A DNA stretch of 64,000 bases from Candidatus Uabimicrobium amorphum (GCF_009002475.1 NZ_AP019860.1:620001-684000); one strand, 5' to 3'; numbered from the stretch's first letter, positions 1-10,335 are shown. Translations and numbers: made by a program. The notes: generated by a model not told the origin, from the letters alone.

Positions 1-1045
1 TATATGGATAGATCACACCATCGATCATCTGATGTTTTTTCCGGAAAGAGAACTCATATTTTGTTAATTTTAGTAACGGAATTTTGATACTGCTCCCTGG
101 AGAAAACAGAACTGTGCGTTTATGGGTCGCGTAGTATTTAAACTTGACCACTATATCAAGTTTTTGCCCTTCCGAGAATTTTTGTTGCTGTAGAAGTTGT
201 CCATTGACTTGTACTTCGTAAGGAACTTGGACATTGTTGTTTTCATCCTTGCATATGAGTGATAATTGCGCCGAACCAGCGTTTTCTGCCGGTTCTAGTT
301 TTTCTTTGATGATAAAATTGTTGTCGGTAGGAAAAATGTGTATATCACGTGAAATTTGTCGGCAATTTTTCTGTGAAATCATTAAATGATACTTTCCGGG
401 TTTAACTTTGTCTCCATCTTTAACAACAAGGGGAATATTTCGTGTTGTGTCGCGTATCATAACATGTAAGTGGTTAGGAGCACTACCCTCAATATCAAAT
501 GTAAGTGGTACAGGGCGCGATATTAGAGTTTCGTCAATCATAAATGGGCGGTCATCGGGCCAGATGTGTTTTTTCATTTGCGCTGTATGATATCCCTGTT
601 TTTTTATCGTAAAAAGGTAACTGTTGGGTTTTAACAGCAGTCCTTTTACTACGCGAATTGCTTTATCTACGCCGTGTAGTTGACACGATATTTCGTAAGG
701 AGAGCTATTTTTTTGCGGGGCAACATCGTAACCGATGTTAACACTTACTTCGCGTTGTTTTGTGACAAGCACTCTTTCGATTAGAAAGGGATTTTGGTTC
801 TCCGGAATGATAATTTGTTCTTTGAGGTGAACGTATCCTGGTTGGGCGATCTCCAAAGTGTACTGACCCGGAGAAAACATATGATCGCGAGCGTCTTTTC
901 CGTTGAGTGTAAAAATCTTAGGATCAATGCGTTCTCCGACAGGGAAATCTCCGGTAATGTCTGGTTCTATTTCGCAGAGGTTTTGCGAAAAAATGCAGGT
1001 AAATGCGAGCGGAAAAATAACAAATAAAATGATATACTTGGTCAT
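1..1045 (-). CDS. Secreted PEGA-like repeat protein (3' end outside window)
   Basis: The minus frame opening at the ATG whose complement lies at 1043-1045 stays open to base 1, giving 348 residues without a stop, so the C-terminus lies outside the window. Residues 1-21 form a signal peptide (MTKYIILFVIFPLAFTCIFS). The rest is a series of beta-rich units of about 70-80 residues with phrases such as SPGQYTLEIAQPGY and KPNSYLFTIKKQGYHTA, which is how PEGA or carboxypeptidase-regulatory-like surface domains read. It resembles the putative anti-sigma protein at 18951-20297 in repeat style and in a shared segment (FRKKHQMIDGVIYP here, KKYHGMIVDSMKYP there). A periplasmic or surface-anchored structural role is inference. 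No catalytic motif is visible. Confidence 0.75.
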   Translation of the reverse strand, partial: MTKYIILFVIFPLAFTCIFSQNLCEIEPDITGDFPVGERIDPKIFTLNGKDARDHMFSPGQYTLEIAQPGYVHLKEQIIIPENQNPFLIERVLVTKQREVSVNIGYDVAPQKNSSPYEISCQLHGVDKAIRVVKGLLLKPNSYLFTIKKQGYHTAQMKKHIWPDDRPFMIDETLISRPVPLTFDIEGSAPNHLHVMIRDTTRNIPLVVKDGDKVKPGKYHLMISQKNCRQISRDIHIFPTDNNFIIKEKLEPAENAGSAQLSLICKDENNNVQVPYEVQVNGQLLQQQKFSEGQKLDIVVKFKYYATHKRTVLFSPGSSIKIPLLKLTKYEFSFRKKHQMIDGVIYPY

Positions 1046-1211
1046 AGAAAATCTCCTATATATAACTCATGGCAATATGGATAGTCATCAACGAACAAGA
1101 CATGTGCCAATCGATTTTATTCAAAAAACGCCTAAAAGATTCCACTTTATTTCACGTAAATTTGTTTGGGGGGAAATTAGGCAAAATGTTTTATAAAAAT
1201 ATACTTTGTTG

Positions 1212-1217
1212 TATAAT
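1212..1217 (+). promoter_or_regulatory. Possible -10 box ahead of the kinase island
   Basis: A perfect TATAAT lies in the gap between the divergent gene ending its 5' side at 1045 and the first plus-strand genes. No convincing -35 box sits 17 bases upstream. The rest of 1046-1304 is AT-rich and shows no other gene or repeat that I can support. Confidence 0.3.
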
Positions 1218-1304
1218 TAGCGCTTCACTCTCACGAATGGCGAGCTATATTGTCAAAGTCAGTAATTCACAATTTTACAACGAGTAACTAAGTAAAGGTG
1301 CAAC

Positions 1305-1442
1305 ATGGCGAAACATCGACTGGATATACTTTTTGATCTATCAAATATCGAAAGCAATGGCTTGAGATGGAATGAACGGCGTGAAGCGAAGTTACAAATA
1401 TATCAACAAAATGGCGCAGATCTGAGCACGTATTATGGATAG
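1305..1442 (+). CDS. Possible 45-codon leader ORF overlapping the first kinase
   Basis: An ATG at 1305, preceded at good spacing by AAAGGTG, opens a 45-residue frame starting MAKHRLDILFDLSNIE and ending LSTYYG. Its stop (1440-1442) overlaps the kinase start (ATG at 1435) by eight bases, an arrangement typical of translational coupling. The kinase itself has no clear Shine-Dalgarno sequence, so a coupled leader would explain how it is translated. The protein matches nothing I recognise; it is charged and has no membrane segment. It could also be a chance frame, since it is short. Confidence 0.45.
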   Translation: MAKHRLDILFDLSNIESNGLRWNERREAKLQIYQQNGADLSTYYG

Positions 1443-4400
1443 CAAAGACAACCTTATTCGCATGTTATCTCTCGACACCGATGAAGAAGAGGAACTATTG
1501 CAAATAGGTCCATATCGCGTTATCGAAAAAATAGGTGAAGGGGGCATGGGCACTGTTTATAAATGCCACGATGAGCGTCATGGTATTGTTGCAGTGAAAA
1601 CAATGTCATTGGTGGAAGACAGTAAAGAACAAGTAAAGCGATTTATGCAGGAAATGCATACCATCTCTTTGCTGCGCCATCGCAATATTGTACAAGTTTA
1701 TGACTCGGGGCAGGACGAGGAAATCTTGTATTTGGTGATGGAATATATCGCCGGGGAAACACTCGACAAGTATATCCAAAACAACAACGTTACCCTCAAG
1801 AGTAAATTAAAATTGATGACGCAAGTGGCAAAAGCGCTGTTTCAAGTGCATCGCAAGCAAATTATCCACCGTGACATAAAACCTCTGAATATTATGGTGG
1901 AAAAAAATGGGCGTGTTGTTGTTCTCGATTTTGGCATCGCCAAAAATTTTCTACTGCACGTTTCCGCGACAAAAGGAATCATCGGAACTTTGCGTTATAT
2001 GCCTCCCGAATATACCATGGAATCGAATGCGGTCGATGAACAGCACGATGTATATTCTTTTGGTGTGACACTTTATGAAGTACTGAGTGAACAAACATTT
2101 ACCGCATCGCAAAAACTTCATTTTGCTTGCGACGATTTCATGACAAAAAAACGTTTGCAAAAAATTTACCGCAAATGCATTGACAATAAAGAAAAGCGCT
2201 ACAAAAAAATCGCCGATGTGCTGCGCGATTTGCAACGAACATCGAAACTTTACAAGCAGTTGAGTGTCGTAAAATTAGCTGTGGGCATGGTTTTCGTTGT
2301 CGGACTCTGCGTTGGTCTTTATCTAGTTTTGACAAAGCAAAACAAACCTTACAGTTTCCATGTTGCGCAAGCAAAAAAATATGTACAAGATGGTCAATAT
2401 GACTTGGCGTTGGCTCAATACTCCGAAGCGATAAAATTAGCTCCACAAAATAGCAAAGCATTTTTATCGCGTGCTTTTTTGTATTTCCGAATGCAGCAAT
2501 ATCAAAAAGCGGTGGAGGATTATAGCGTTGCGATCAAGTTGGATAACAACAAACCAGAACTGTATTACGAACGCGGCATGGCGTATCAATTTATGTACAG
2601 GTACGACCTCGCCGAAAAAGACTACAGCTATGCCATAGCACTGGATGACAAATTCATCGATGGTTATAATAGCCGTGCGGTTGTATTTAACATACAAAAG
2701 AAGTACGACTTGGCGGAAAAAGATTACACTCGTGTCATTGCATTAGATCCCCAATTTTACAGGGCATATAACAATCGCGGTATTTTGTATCTCCAACAAA
2801 AAAAATATCGTTTAGCGGAAAGTGACTTTACACAAGCGATTCGTTTACAACCAAATTTTATTAGTGCCTATAATAGTCGAGGAGTGCTGTATCGAAACTT
2901 GGCAAAATACGATTTAGCAAAAAAAGATTTGACCCAGGCGATTTCTCTAGACAAGAGTTATGTCGACGCGTACAACAATCGTGGGTTGGTCTACAAGTTG
3001 CAAGAAAAGTACCGCGAAGCAGAAAAAGATTTTAACACAGCGATTGCTATAAACCCTAATTTGGCAAAGACGTATGACTATCGTGCCGCTATATATGTTA
3101 TGCAAGGCAAATATGACTTGGCAGAAAAAGATTATACAAAAGCCATCGCTCTCGACGCGAAATTCGCAGGTGCGTACAATAACAGGGGACTGCTATACGC
3201 TATTCTCAAAAAGGATGAACTTTCCAAAAATGACTTCAATAAAGCTATGGCGATAGATCCGTCATACGCGGAGGCATATTATAATCGAGGCTCGTTGTAT
3301 GAAAGGGACAAGAGATACGATTTAGCGGAAAAAAATTATACACAAGCCATCCGCCTAAATCCGAAGTATACCCATGCATTAAACAGTCGTGGAGTATTGT
3401 ATGTGCGGCTTGAAAAATATGATTTAGCCGAGAAAGACTATACAAAAGCCATCTCTATTGATGAAAAATTTGCGTTGGCCTACAACAACCGTGGGTTGCT
3501 CTACACTTTACAAAAGAATTATCAAATTGCCGAAGATGATTTTAACAAAGCCATTGCCGCAGACCCACGCTACGCGAAAGCGTGGTATAACCGTGGAACA
3601 TTGTACACAAAACAAAGAAAACCTTTGTTGGCAGAAAAAGATTATACCCAAGCAATTAACTTAGACCCAAATTATGCGAAGGCATTGAATGCTCGTGGAA
3701 CGTTGTATGGACATCTTGAAAAGTACGATTTAGCTTTAAAAGATTTCCAAAGAGTCATTACCCTTTTACCTCAAAATCTGGATGCGTATAACAGCGTAGG
3801 TACGATGTATTTTCGATTGCAAAAATACGATTTAGCGGAAAAGACTTTTTTCAAGATGCTGACAATGGATCCGCAAAATGTGGAGATATACAACAGTTTA
3901 GGGGTTTTATATTTCGAGCAACGCAAATTTGAACGCGCGAAAAAAAACTATGACCGCGCGATCAGTTTGAATCCAAATTATTACTTCGCGTATCGCAATC
4001 GAGGGGTGCTGCACTATACCCAAGAACAATATAAACTAGCGGAAAGAGATTACACTACATCCATTTCGTTAAATCCCGATCATTTAGATGCGTACAACAA
4101 ACGTGGAAATCTGTATGATTTGCTCGGAAAAACCGATCTGTCGGAAAGAGACTATCGGTCGGTTTTGCAACGTAGTCCCAATGACAATGAGGCGCACAAT
4201 AGTTTGGCGGCACTGTATTTACAACAAAAAAAGTATATCGCCGCCGAAAAGCATGTGATTGCTGCACTTCAGTTTAGCCAGGAATCGTCACGCGTATTTC
4301 TAAACACCGCACGGCTACATTTTTTACGAAAAAACTACACCGCGGCAATTGAAAATTATCAGCAAGTACTACAGACAAATCCGACAAAGGCCATTGCGCA

Positions 4401-4545
4401 CTGTGAATTGGGAAATACTTACGAACATGTTGGAATGACCGATGAAGCTGTGAAGCACTGGAAAAAAGCGACATCTCTTCATATACCAAAACAACTTTAT
4501 CAACACGCTATAGACAAAATAGCACAATATGATTCACCACATTGA
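1435..4545 (+). CDS. Ser/Thr protein kinase with TM segment and about 20 TPRs
   Basis: This is a membrane-anchored Hanks-type kinase of 1036 residues. A short acidic leader precedes the kinase domain (about 28-270): glycine loop GEGGMG 34-39, catalytic Lys55, HRD 145-147, DFG 165-167 and a PPE motif near 190-192, so it should be active. A single TM segment (about 280-300) separates it from roughly 20 tandem TPR units (about 310-1030) with the consensus YDLAEKDYTQAI.LDP. The TPR part would lie outside the membrane and bind protein partners (inference). It is the first of three paralogues in a row, with only 40 bases to the next, so co-transcription is likely. The substrate is unknown. Confidence 0.93.
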   Translation: MDSKDNLIRMLSLDTDEEEELLQIGPYRVIEKIGEGGMGTVYKCHDERHGIVAVKTMSLVEDSKEQVKRFMQEMHTISLLRHRNIVQVYDSGQDEEILYLVMEYIAGETLDKYIQNNNVTLKSKLKLMTQVAKALFQVHRKQIIHRDIKPLNIMVEKNGRVVVLDFGIAKNFLLHVSATKGIIGTLRYMPPEYTMESNAVDEQHDVYSFGVTLYEVLSEQTFTASQKLHFACDDFMTKKRLQKIYRKCIDNKEKRYKKIADVLRDLQRTSKLYKQLSVVKLAVGMVFVVGLCVGLYLVLTKQNKPYSFHVAQAKKYVQDGQYDLALAQYSEAIKLAPQNSKAFLSRAFLYFRMQQYQKAVEDYSVAIKLDNNKPELYYERGMAYQFMYRYDLAEKDYSYAIALDDKFIDGYNSRAVVFNIQKKYDLAEKDYTRVIALDPQFYRAYNNRGILYLQQKKYRLAESDFTQAIRLQPNFISAYNSRGVLYRNLAKYDLAKKDLTQAISLDKSYVDAYNNRGLVYKLQEKYREAEKDFNTAIAINPNLAKTYDYRAAIYVMQGKYDLAEKDYTKAIALDAKFAGAYNNRGLLYAILKKDELSKNDFNKAMAIDPSYAEAYYNRGSLYERDKRYDLAEKNYTQAIRLNPKYTHALNSRGVLYVRLEKYDLAEKDYTKAISIDEKFALAYNNRGLLYTLQKNYQIAEDDFNKAIAADPRYAKAWYNRGTLYTKQRKPLLAEKDYTQAINLDPNYAKALNARGTLYGHLEKYDLALKDFQRVITLLPQNLDAYNSVGTMYFRLQKYDLAEKTFFKMLTMDPQNVEIYNSLGVLYFEQRKFERAKKNYDRAISLNPNYYFAYRNRGVLHYTQEQYKLAERDYTTSISLNPDHLDAYNKRGNLYDLLGKTDLSERDYRSVLQRSPNDNEAHNSLAALYLQQKKYIAAEKHVIAALQFSQESSRVFLNTARLHFLRKNYTAAIENYQQVLQTNPTKAIAHCELGNTYEHVGMTDEAVKHWKKATSLHIPKQLYQHAIDKIAQYDSPH

Positions 4546-4585
4546 GAATTTGACAGTGACCAACATCATAAGATGAGCAAAAACC

Positions 4586-7387
4586 ATGAATGACAAAGAC
4601 AATCTAATTCGCATGTTATCTTGCAATGTCGATGACGAAGAAATGTTGCAAATAGACCAATACAAAGTTATCGAAAAAATTGGCGAAGGCGGCATGGGCA
4701 CGGTTTATAAATGTAGCGACAACCACGGTCGCATCGTTGCGGTGAAAACCATGTCGTTGTTGAAAGACAGCAAAGAGCAAGTCAAACGTTTTTTGCGCGA
4801 GATGCATACAATTGCCCTATTACGTCATGACAATATCGTCAAGGTTTACGACTCGGGTCAAGATGAGGATATCCTGTACCTCGCCATGGAGTATATTGAA
4901 GGCGAAACGCTCGACAACTATATTCGAAATAACAATGTCACACTTACGGGTAAGTTAGAGCTGATGATTCAAGTGGCAAAAGCATTGTACCAAGTACATC
5001 GCAAGCAAATCATCCATCGCGATATTAAACCCTTGAACATTATGGTGGATAAAAGTGGGCGTGTCGTTGTTCTCGACTTTGGAATCGCCAAGAATTTTTT
5101 AGTGGATACCACTGCGACAAAAGGAATGATGGGAACTTTGCGCTACATGCCTCCAGAATATACGATGGAGTCAAATGCGGTAGATGAGCAGCATGATATA
5201 TATTCCTTTGGGGTTACTTTGTATGAAATTCTTAGCGAACGAATTTTCACCAAGGTACAAAAACTGTATTTTCCTTGTGATGACTATATCACAAAAAAGC
5301 GTTTACAAAAAATTTATCACAAATGCGTGGATCGCAAAGCAAAGCGCTATCAAAAAATAACGTATGTACTTCGCGATTTGCAAATCGCATCTAAAAGATA
5401 TCAAAAACGCTATGTTCGCAAAATAATTTTGTGTGCTATTCTTGTGGCCGTGGTGGGAGTAGGCTTTGTATTTTTCGCAAAACAACAGCCTAGTGATCGC
5501 GATGTCTATATCTCCAAAGCCAAAGAGTACGAGAAAGACGAAAAATATACTCAGGCAATTACGGAATACTCAAAAGCCATCAACGTGGCGCCGCAAGATA
5601 GCGAAATGCTACGGTTGCGTGCTGGATTGTATTATCGCATGCGCGCGTACGAAAAGTCCATAAACGACTACAACATCGCCATGAAACTCAACCCTGACAA
5701 TGCAAGTTTGTATTCTGCTCGTGGGGTTGTTTATCAGAGCATGAAAAAAGACAATTTAGCAGCAAAAGATTATAGTCGTGCCATCGCTCTAGATCCTAAT
5801 TTTGCAGAGGTGTATATCCACCGTGGCGGTTTGTTTGTCGCACTGAATCGATATGACCTAGCAGAAGAAGACTATAATCGTGCCATTGCCCTAGATGCAA
5901 AATTATTCGGCGCGTATAACAATCGTGGAATACTGTACTCTCGACAGAAAAAATACAGCTTAGCCATAAGCGATTTTACACAAGCGATTGGCATAGAGCC
6001 TAAGACGGGCTCAACTTATAGCAATCGTGCTATTGTGTATCAACACCTGGAAAAATATGATTTGGCCGAGAAGGACTTCTCTCATGCCATTTTGCTGGGA
6101 CCAAACATCGCGACAAATTATCACAATCGCGGTTTATTATATCGCAAGCAACAAAGATACGATTTGGCCAAAAAAGATTTGACCAAAGCCATTTCCCTAG
6201 ATGCAAGTATGGTACAATCTTACTATTATCGCGGATGGATATATGCAAAACAAAACAAAGATGACTTGGCAGAGAAAGATTATACACAGGCGATTATACT
6301 GGACGCGCGTATGTCTAATGTGTATAACCAACGTGGACTATTGTATTACAAATACAAAAATTACATGCGTGCAGAGGAAGACTTTACAAAAGCAATTCTG
6401 CTAAAGCCACGTTATTTTGCAGCGTACAACAATCGCGGACTACTATATATGCAACAGAATAAATATGAACTGGCCGAACGAGATTACACAAGTGCCATTA
6501 CGATAAATCCGCGCTACATAGAAGGCTTCGATAACCGCGCATTATTGTACTTACGGCTAAAAAAGCATGATTTGGCCATAAAGGATTTTCAAACGGCACT
6601 TTCTATTTCACCACGACATCTAAAGACGAATATGCACTTGGGGCTCACGTATTTGGATCAACAAAGGTATGATTTGGCCGAAAAGTTTTTATATCAAGCG
6701 CTTGCCATTGCTCCCCAAAATGCTTCTATCTATAACTTTTTGGGGATTGCTCTGTCACAGCAGGCAAAATTTGATATGGCAGAAAAAAACTTTCATCGTG
6801 CGCTAGACTTAAATCCCAACTACACGATAGCCTATAAAAATCGTGGTGTCGCTTACTTCATGACAAAAAAATATGACCTCGCAGAAAGAGACTTTTCGAG
6901 AGCAATTTTACTGAATGCTAAGGATTTCGAGGCATATAATGGTCGTGGGGAGGTGTATCAGTGGACAGGACGCGTTCGGTTGGCAATACAAGACTACGAA
7001 GCCGCCTTACAACTCAAACCTGATTATCCTAGTACAAACCACAATTTGGCCACGATCTATCTACGAAAAAACAATTACTCCTTAGCAGAAAAGCATGCTT
7101 TACAAGTCGTTAAACACGACCAAAACCCTATTAGAAAGAATCTCAATAGAGCGCGGTTATATTTTCTACGTCAAAATTACGTAGCGGCAACGGAAAGTTA
7201 TCAAGCGCTACGAATAAAAAGTCGGGAGTTAGGTATCATACATTGTGAACTCGCAAATACCTTTCATCGCTTGGGAAAGACCGAAGAGGCGGTAAAAAAC
7301 TGGAAAAAAGCCATTACTGTTGAGTTGCCACAAAGAATGTACGAACAGGCCCTTCTTAGAATAGCTCAGTATGATTCGCAGCATTAA
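4586..7387 (+). CDS. Ser/Thr protein kinase with TM segment and about 18 TPRs
   Basis: Second of the three tandem paralogues, 933 residues. The kinase motifs are intact: GEGGMG loop near 33-38, Lys54, HRD 144-146 and DFG 164-166. One TM segment follows at about 278-296 (KIILCAILVAVVGVGFVFFA), then about 18 TPR units to the C-terminus. The N-terminal leader NLIRMLS and the kinase domain are nearly identical in style to the first gene, whereas the TPR arrays differ in number and detail. The kinase half therefore seems conserved while the repeat half has diverged. The start codon overlaps a six-codon reading frame (4573-4593), an arrangement shared with the flanking paralogues. Confidence 0.92.
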   Translation: MNDKDNLIRMLSCNVDDEEMLQIDQYKVIEKIGEGGMGTVYKCSDNHGRIVAVKTMSLLKDSKEQVKRFLREMHTIALLRHDNIVKVYDSGQDEDILYLAMEYIEGETLDNYIRNNNVTLTGKLELMIQVAKALYQVHRKQIIHRDIKPLNIMVDKSGRVVVLDFGIAKNFLVDTTATKGMMGTLRYMPPEYTMESNAVDEQHDIYSFGVTLYEILSERIFTKVQKLYFPCDDYITKKRLQKIYHKCVDRKAKRYQKITYVLRDLQIASKRYQKRYVRKIILCAILVAVVGVGFVFFAKQQPSDRDVYISKAKEYEKDEKYTQAITEYSKAINVAPQDSEMLRLRAGLYYRMRAYEKSINDYNIAMKLNPDNASLYSARGVVYQSMKKDNLAAKDYSRAIALDPNFAEVYIHRGGLFVALNRYDLAEEDYNRAIALDAKLFGAYNNRGILYSRQKKYSLAISDFTQAIGIEPKTGSTYSNRAIVYQHLEKYDLAEKDFSHAILLGPNIATNYHNRGLLYRKQQRYDLAKKDLTKAISLDASMVQSYYYRGWIYAKQNKDDLAEKDYTQAIILDARMSNVYNQRGLLYYKYKNYMRAEEDFTKAILLKPRYFAAYNNRGLLYMQQNKYELAERDYTSAITINPRYIEGFDNRALLYLRLKKHDLAIKDFQTALSISPRHLKTNMHLGLTYLDQQRYDLAEKFLYQALAIAPQNASIYNFLGIALSQQAKFDMAEKNFHRALDLNPNYTIAYKNRGVAYFMTKKYDLAERDFSRAILLNAKDFEAYNGRGEVYQWTGRVRLAIQDYEAALQLKPDYPSTNHNLATIYLRKNNYSLAEKHALQVVKHDQNPIRKNLNRARLYFLRQNYVAATESYQALRIKSRELGIIHCELANTFHRLGKTEEAVKNWKKAITVELPQRMYEQALLRIAQYDSQH

Positions 7388-7434
7388 GCATTGTGCGAAT
7401 TTCACTCATATTTAAATTAAGATGAGCACAAATT

Positions 7435-10236
7435 ATGCATAGTAAAGATAATCTTATTCGCATGTTATCTGCCAATGTGGAAGAGCAAGAACTTTCGCAA
7501 ATAGGCCCATATCACGTCATCGAAAAAATTGGCGAAGGAGGCATGGGAACGGTTTACAAATGTCGAGACCGTCACCATCGTGTTGTCGCCGTAAAAACCA
7601 TGTCGTTGGTGAAAGACGGTAAAGAACAGCTCAAACGGTTTTTGCGTGAAATGCAAGTGATTTCACTATTACAGCACCGTAATATTGTCAAGATTTATGA
7701 CTCCGGCCAGGACGAAGAGATTCTGTATTTAGCTATGGAGTATATCGAAGGGCAAACACTGGATCAGTATGTCCAAGGTAACGAGGTGGTACTTAAAAAT
7801 AAACTGTCGTTAATGATTCAAGTAGCCAAGGCCCTCTTCCAAGTACATCGTAAACAAATCATCCATCGCGATATCAAACCTCTGAATATTATGGTGGAGA
7901 AAAATGGACGCGTTGTCGTTCTCGATTTTGGTATCGCCAAAAACTGTTTAGCGAATGCCACCGCAACAAAAGGAATGATTGGAACTTTGCGCTATATGCC
8001 ACCAGAGTACACAATGGAATCCAACGCCGTAGATGAGCAACACGATATATATTCTTTTGGCGTTACTCTGTATGAAGTATTCGCGGAGAAGCCCTTTGCC
8101 AAGGTGGAAAAGTTGCGTTTTGTTTGTGATGATTTTATGACCAAAAGACGTCTGCGAAAAATTTATCGCAAATGCGTTGCTGCGAAAGAAAAACGCTACA
8201 AAAAAATATCTAATGTCATACGCGATTTGCAAAGAACATTGGAACAACACAAACAAATCAACCATAAGAAACGGAATGTATATCTGGTGTTACTCGCGAC
8301 CCTGGTTTTCTGTGTAGTTTTTGCGACATATCCACATGCAAATGATGGCAAATTTTACATAAAAAAAGGTACGAAATATCAAGAAGGCGGACAGTATAAT
8401 CTAGCCTTAGGTCAGTATATGAAAGCGATTGAAATAGATCCCCATAGTAGTAAAGCACTACAGGCGCGCGCTTTTTTGTATGTGCAAATGCACCAATATG
8501 AAAAAGCTTTGCGCGATTACGACGCTGCGATAAAGTTTGATAGTAAAACACCTTCTTTATATAGCAAACGCGGGCAGGTGTATCTAAAAATGCGCAAATA
8601 CAATCTCGCGAAGAGAGACTTTGACTACGCTGTTTCACTGGACCCCAACGATGCAGAATCTTATAATGAAATTGGAACTCTTTTTGCCTTAAAAAATAAA
8701 CCGTATTTAGCGGAAAAAAACTACAACCACGCCATTGCTCTAGATCCTAATTTTACCGTGGTCTATACTAATCGCGGGATCTTGCGTTACCGACAAGGAA
8801 AAAATCGTTTGGCAGAAAAAGATTTAACACAAGCGATTCGCTTACAACCTAACTTTGCACAAAATTACAAAAATCGTGGTGTTCTATATCGAACTCAGAG
8901 TAGATACGATCTAGCGGAAAAAGACTTCACACGTGCCATTGGGATCAAAAAAGACGATCCTTATGGTTATTACAACCGCGGGCTAGTATACAACTTACAA
9001 CATAAATACGAATTGGCAATAAAAGATTTTACCACGGCGATTACCTTAGATAAGAGTTTTGCCAAAGCATATAACGATCGTGGTTGGACTTATGCACAGC
9101 AAGGTGAAGATCACTTAGCAGAGAATGACTACACACAAGCGATTCGCCTTAACCCTAATTTTGCGAAAGCATACAATTGCCGTGGATTACTATATCACAG
9201 CCAAAAAAAGTACACACTTGCCGAAAATGACTTTTCTAAAGCGATTGTTCACAAACCTAAGTACGTAAATGCATACCTCAATCGAGGAGAGCTATATGTA
9301 AAGCAACGAAAATTCTCACAGGCAGAGGATGACTACACCAAATCGATAAAACTAAACCCCAAAAATGACCGTGCGTATAACCACCGTGGAACGTTATATA
9401 TGATGTTGAAAAGGAATGAATTGGCGCAAAAAGATTTCCAAAAAGTGCTTGAGATTGCCCCAGGGAATTTTAGAGGGTACAACAATATGGGACTTATATG
9501 CATGCGACAACAGCAATACGATTTGGCAAAGACCTATTTTCGCAAAGTGCTTACCCTTGAGCCTAAAAATTATGCGGCACACAGTAATTTAGGACTGATA
9601 CATCTTCGTCAAAAACAATACAATCTAGCAGAAAAAAACTACAATCATGCGATAAAATTCCATCCAAACAAAGCTGTTCTGTACATGAATCGCGGAGTAG
9701 TATATTATAACAAAAAAGAATACCAGTCTGCCGAACGTGATTTTAGTAAAGCAATTTTATTAGACCCTAATTTTTTTGATGCATACAATAATCGTGGAAT
9801 TGTTTATTATTGGCTGGGAAAAACGGACTTAGCTGAGAGAGATAGTAAAAGAGCTTTGGAGTTAAGACCTAATTATCTCGAAGCACACAACAATTTGGCA
9901 ACGATATATTTACACAAAAAGAACTACATTGCTGCCGAAAAACATGTGATGAAGGTTATCTTATCCCGTGAGCAAGTACCATCTGTATATCTCAACAAAG
10001 CACGACTGTATTTTCTTCACAAAAATTATGTGGCGGCGATAAAAAGCTACCAAACTATTTTGCAGACGAGTTTGGAGCCAGCCATCATACACTGTGAACT
10101 GGGCAATATTTATTACTATACGGGGAAGACCTCTAAGGCCTTGAAGCACTGGAAAAAGGCAATTTCTTTTGACTTACCAAAACCACTGCATACATATGCT
10201 GTTCGTAAAATAGCGCAGTACGATCGCCGACAATAG
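7435..10236 (+). CDS. Ser/Thr protein kinase with TM segment and about 18 TPRs
   Basis: Third tandem paralogue, 933 residues. It has the same leader (DNLIRMLS), an intact kinase domain (Lys54, HRD 144-146, DFG about 164-166, MPPEY), a TM segment at about 280-300 (VYLVLLATLVFCVVFATY) and about 18 TPRs. The gap from the previous gene is 47 bases with no terminator-like hairpin, consistent with one operon. A short frame ATGAGC... at 7422 ends at a TAG overlapping the kinase ATG, as for its two siblings. Expansion by tandem duplication is the simplest history. Confidence 0.92.
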   Translation: MHSKDNLIRMLSANVEEQELSQIGPYHVIEKIGEGGMGTVYKCRDRHHRVVAVKTMSLVKDGKEQLKRFLREMQVISLLQHRNIVKIYDSGQDEEILYLAMEYIEGQTLDQYVQGNEVVLKNKLSLMIQVAKALFQVHRKQIIHRDIKPLNIMVEKNGRVVVLDFGIAKNCLANATATKGMIGTLRYMPPEYTMESNAVDEQHDIYSFGVTLYEVFAEKPFAKVEKLRFVCDDFMTKRRLRKIYRKCVAAKEKRYKKISNVIRDLQRTLEQHKQINHKKRNVYLVLLATLVFCVVFATYPHANDGKFYIKKGTKYQEGGQYNLALGQYMKAIEIDPHSSKALQARAFLYVQMHQYEKALRDYDAAIKFDSKTPSLYSKRGQVYLKMRKYNLAKRDFDYAVSLDPNDAESYNEIGTLFALKNKPYLAEKNYNHAIALDPNFTVVYTNRGILRYRQGKNRLAEKDLTQAIRLQPNFAQNYKNRGVLYRTQSRYDLAEKDFTRAIGIKKDDPYGYYNRGLVYNLQHKYELAIKDFTTAITLDKSFAKAYNDRGWTYAQQGEDHLAENDYTQAIRLNPNFAKAYNCRGLLYHSQKKYTLAENDFSKAIVHKPKYVNAYLNRGELYVKQRKFSQAEDDYTKSIKLNPKNDRAYNHRGTLYMMLKRNELAQKDFQKVLEIAPGNFRGYNNMGLICMRQQQYDLAKTYFRKVLTLEPKNYAAHSNLGLIHLRQKQYNLAEKNYNHAIKFHPNKAVLYMNRGVVYYNKKEYQSAERDFSKAILLDPNFFDAYNNRGIVYYWLGKTDLAERDSKRALELRPNYLEAHNNLATIYLHKKNYIAAEKHVMKVILSREQVPSVYLNKARLYFLHKNYVAAIKSYQTILQTSLEPAIIHCELGNIYYYTGKTSKALKHWKKAISFDLPKPLHTYAVRKIAQYDRRQ

Positions 10237-10335
10237 TCATAATGACCTATTTGCCTAGTATGACCTAAAACTACAGTGTCAAACAATGAAAAAATACGGA
10301 CGGAGTCCTGATCTCTTTGTCACACGGGAGAAAAA

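Noticed and set aside
408..1287. Plus-strand frames of 60-97 codons at 408, 794, 903 and 1069.
   Set aside because: Those at 408-1027 lie opposite a longer minus gene with a signal peptide; those at 903-1287 have no good start site and no recognisable content.
2138..2697. Several minus-strand frames of 60-110 codons inside the TPR kinases.
   Set aside because: They mirror the kinase and TPR coding sequence, recur at equivalent places in the paralogues and lack ribosome sites.
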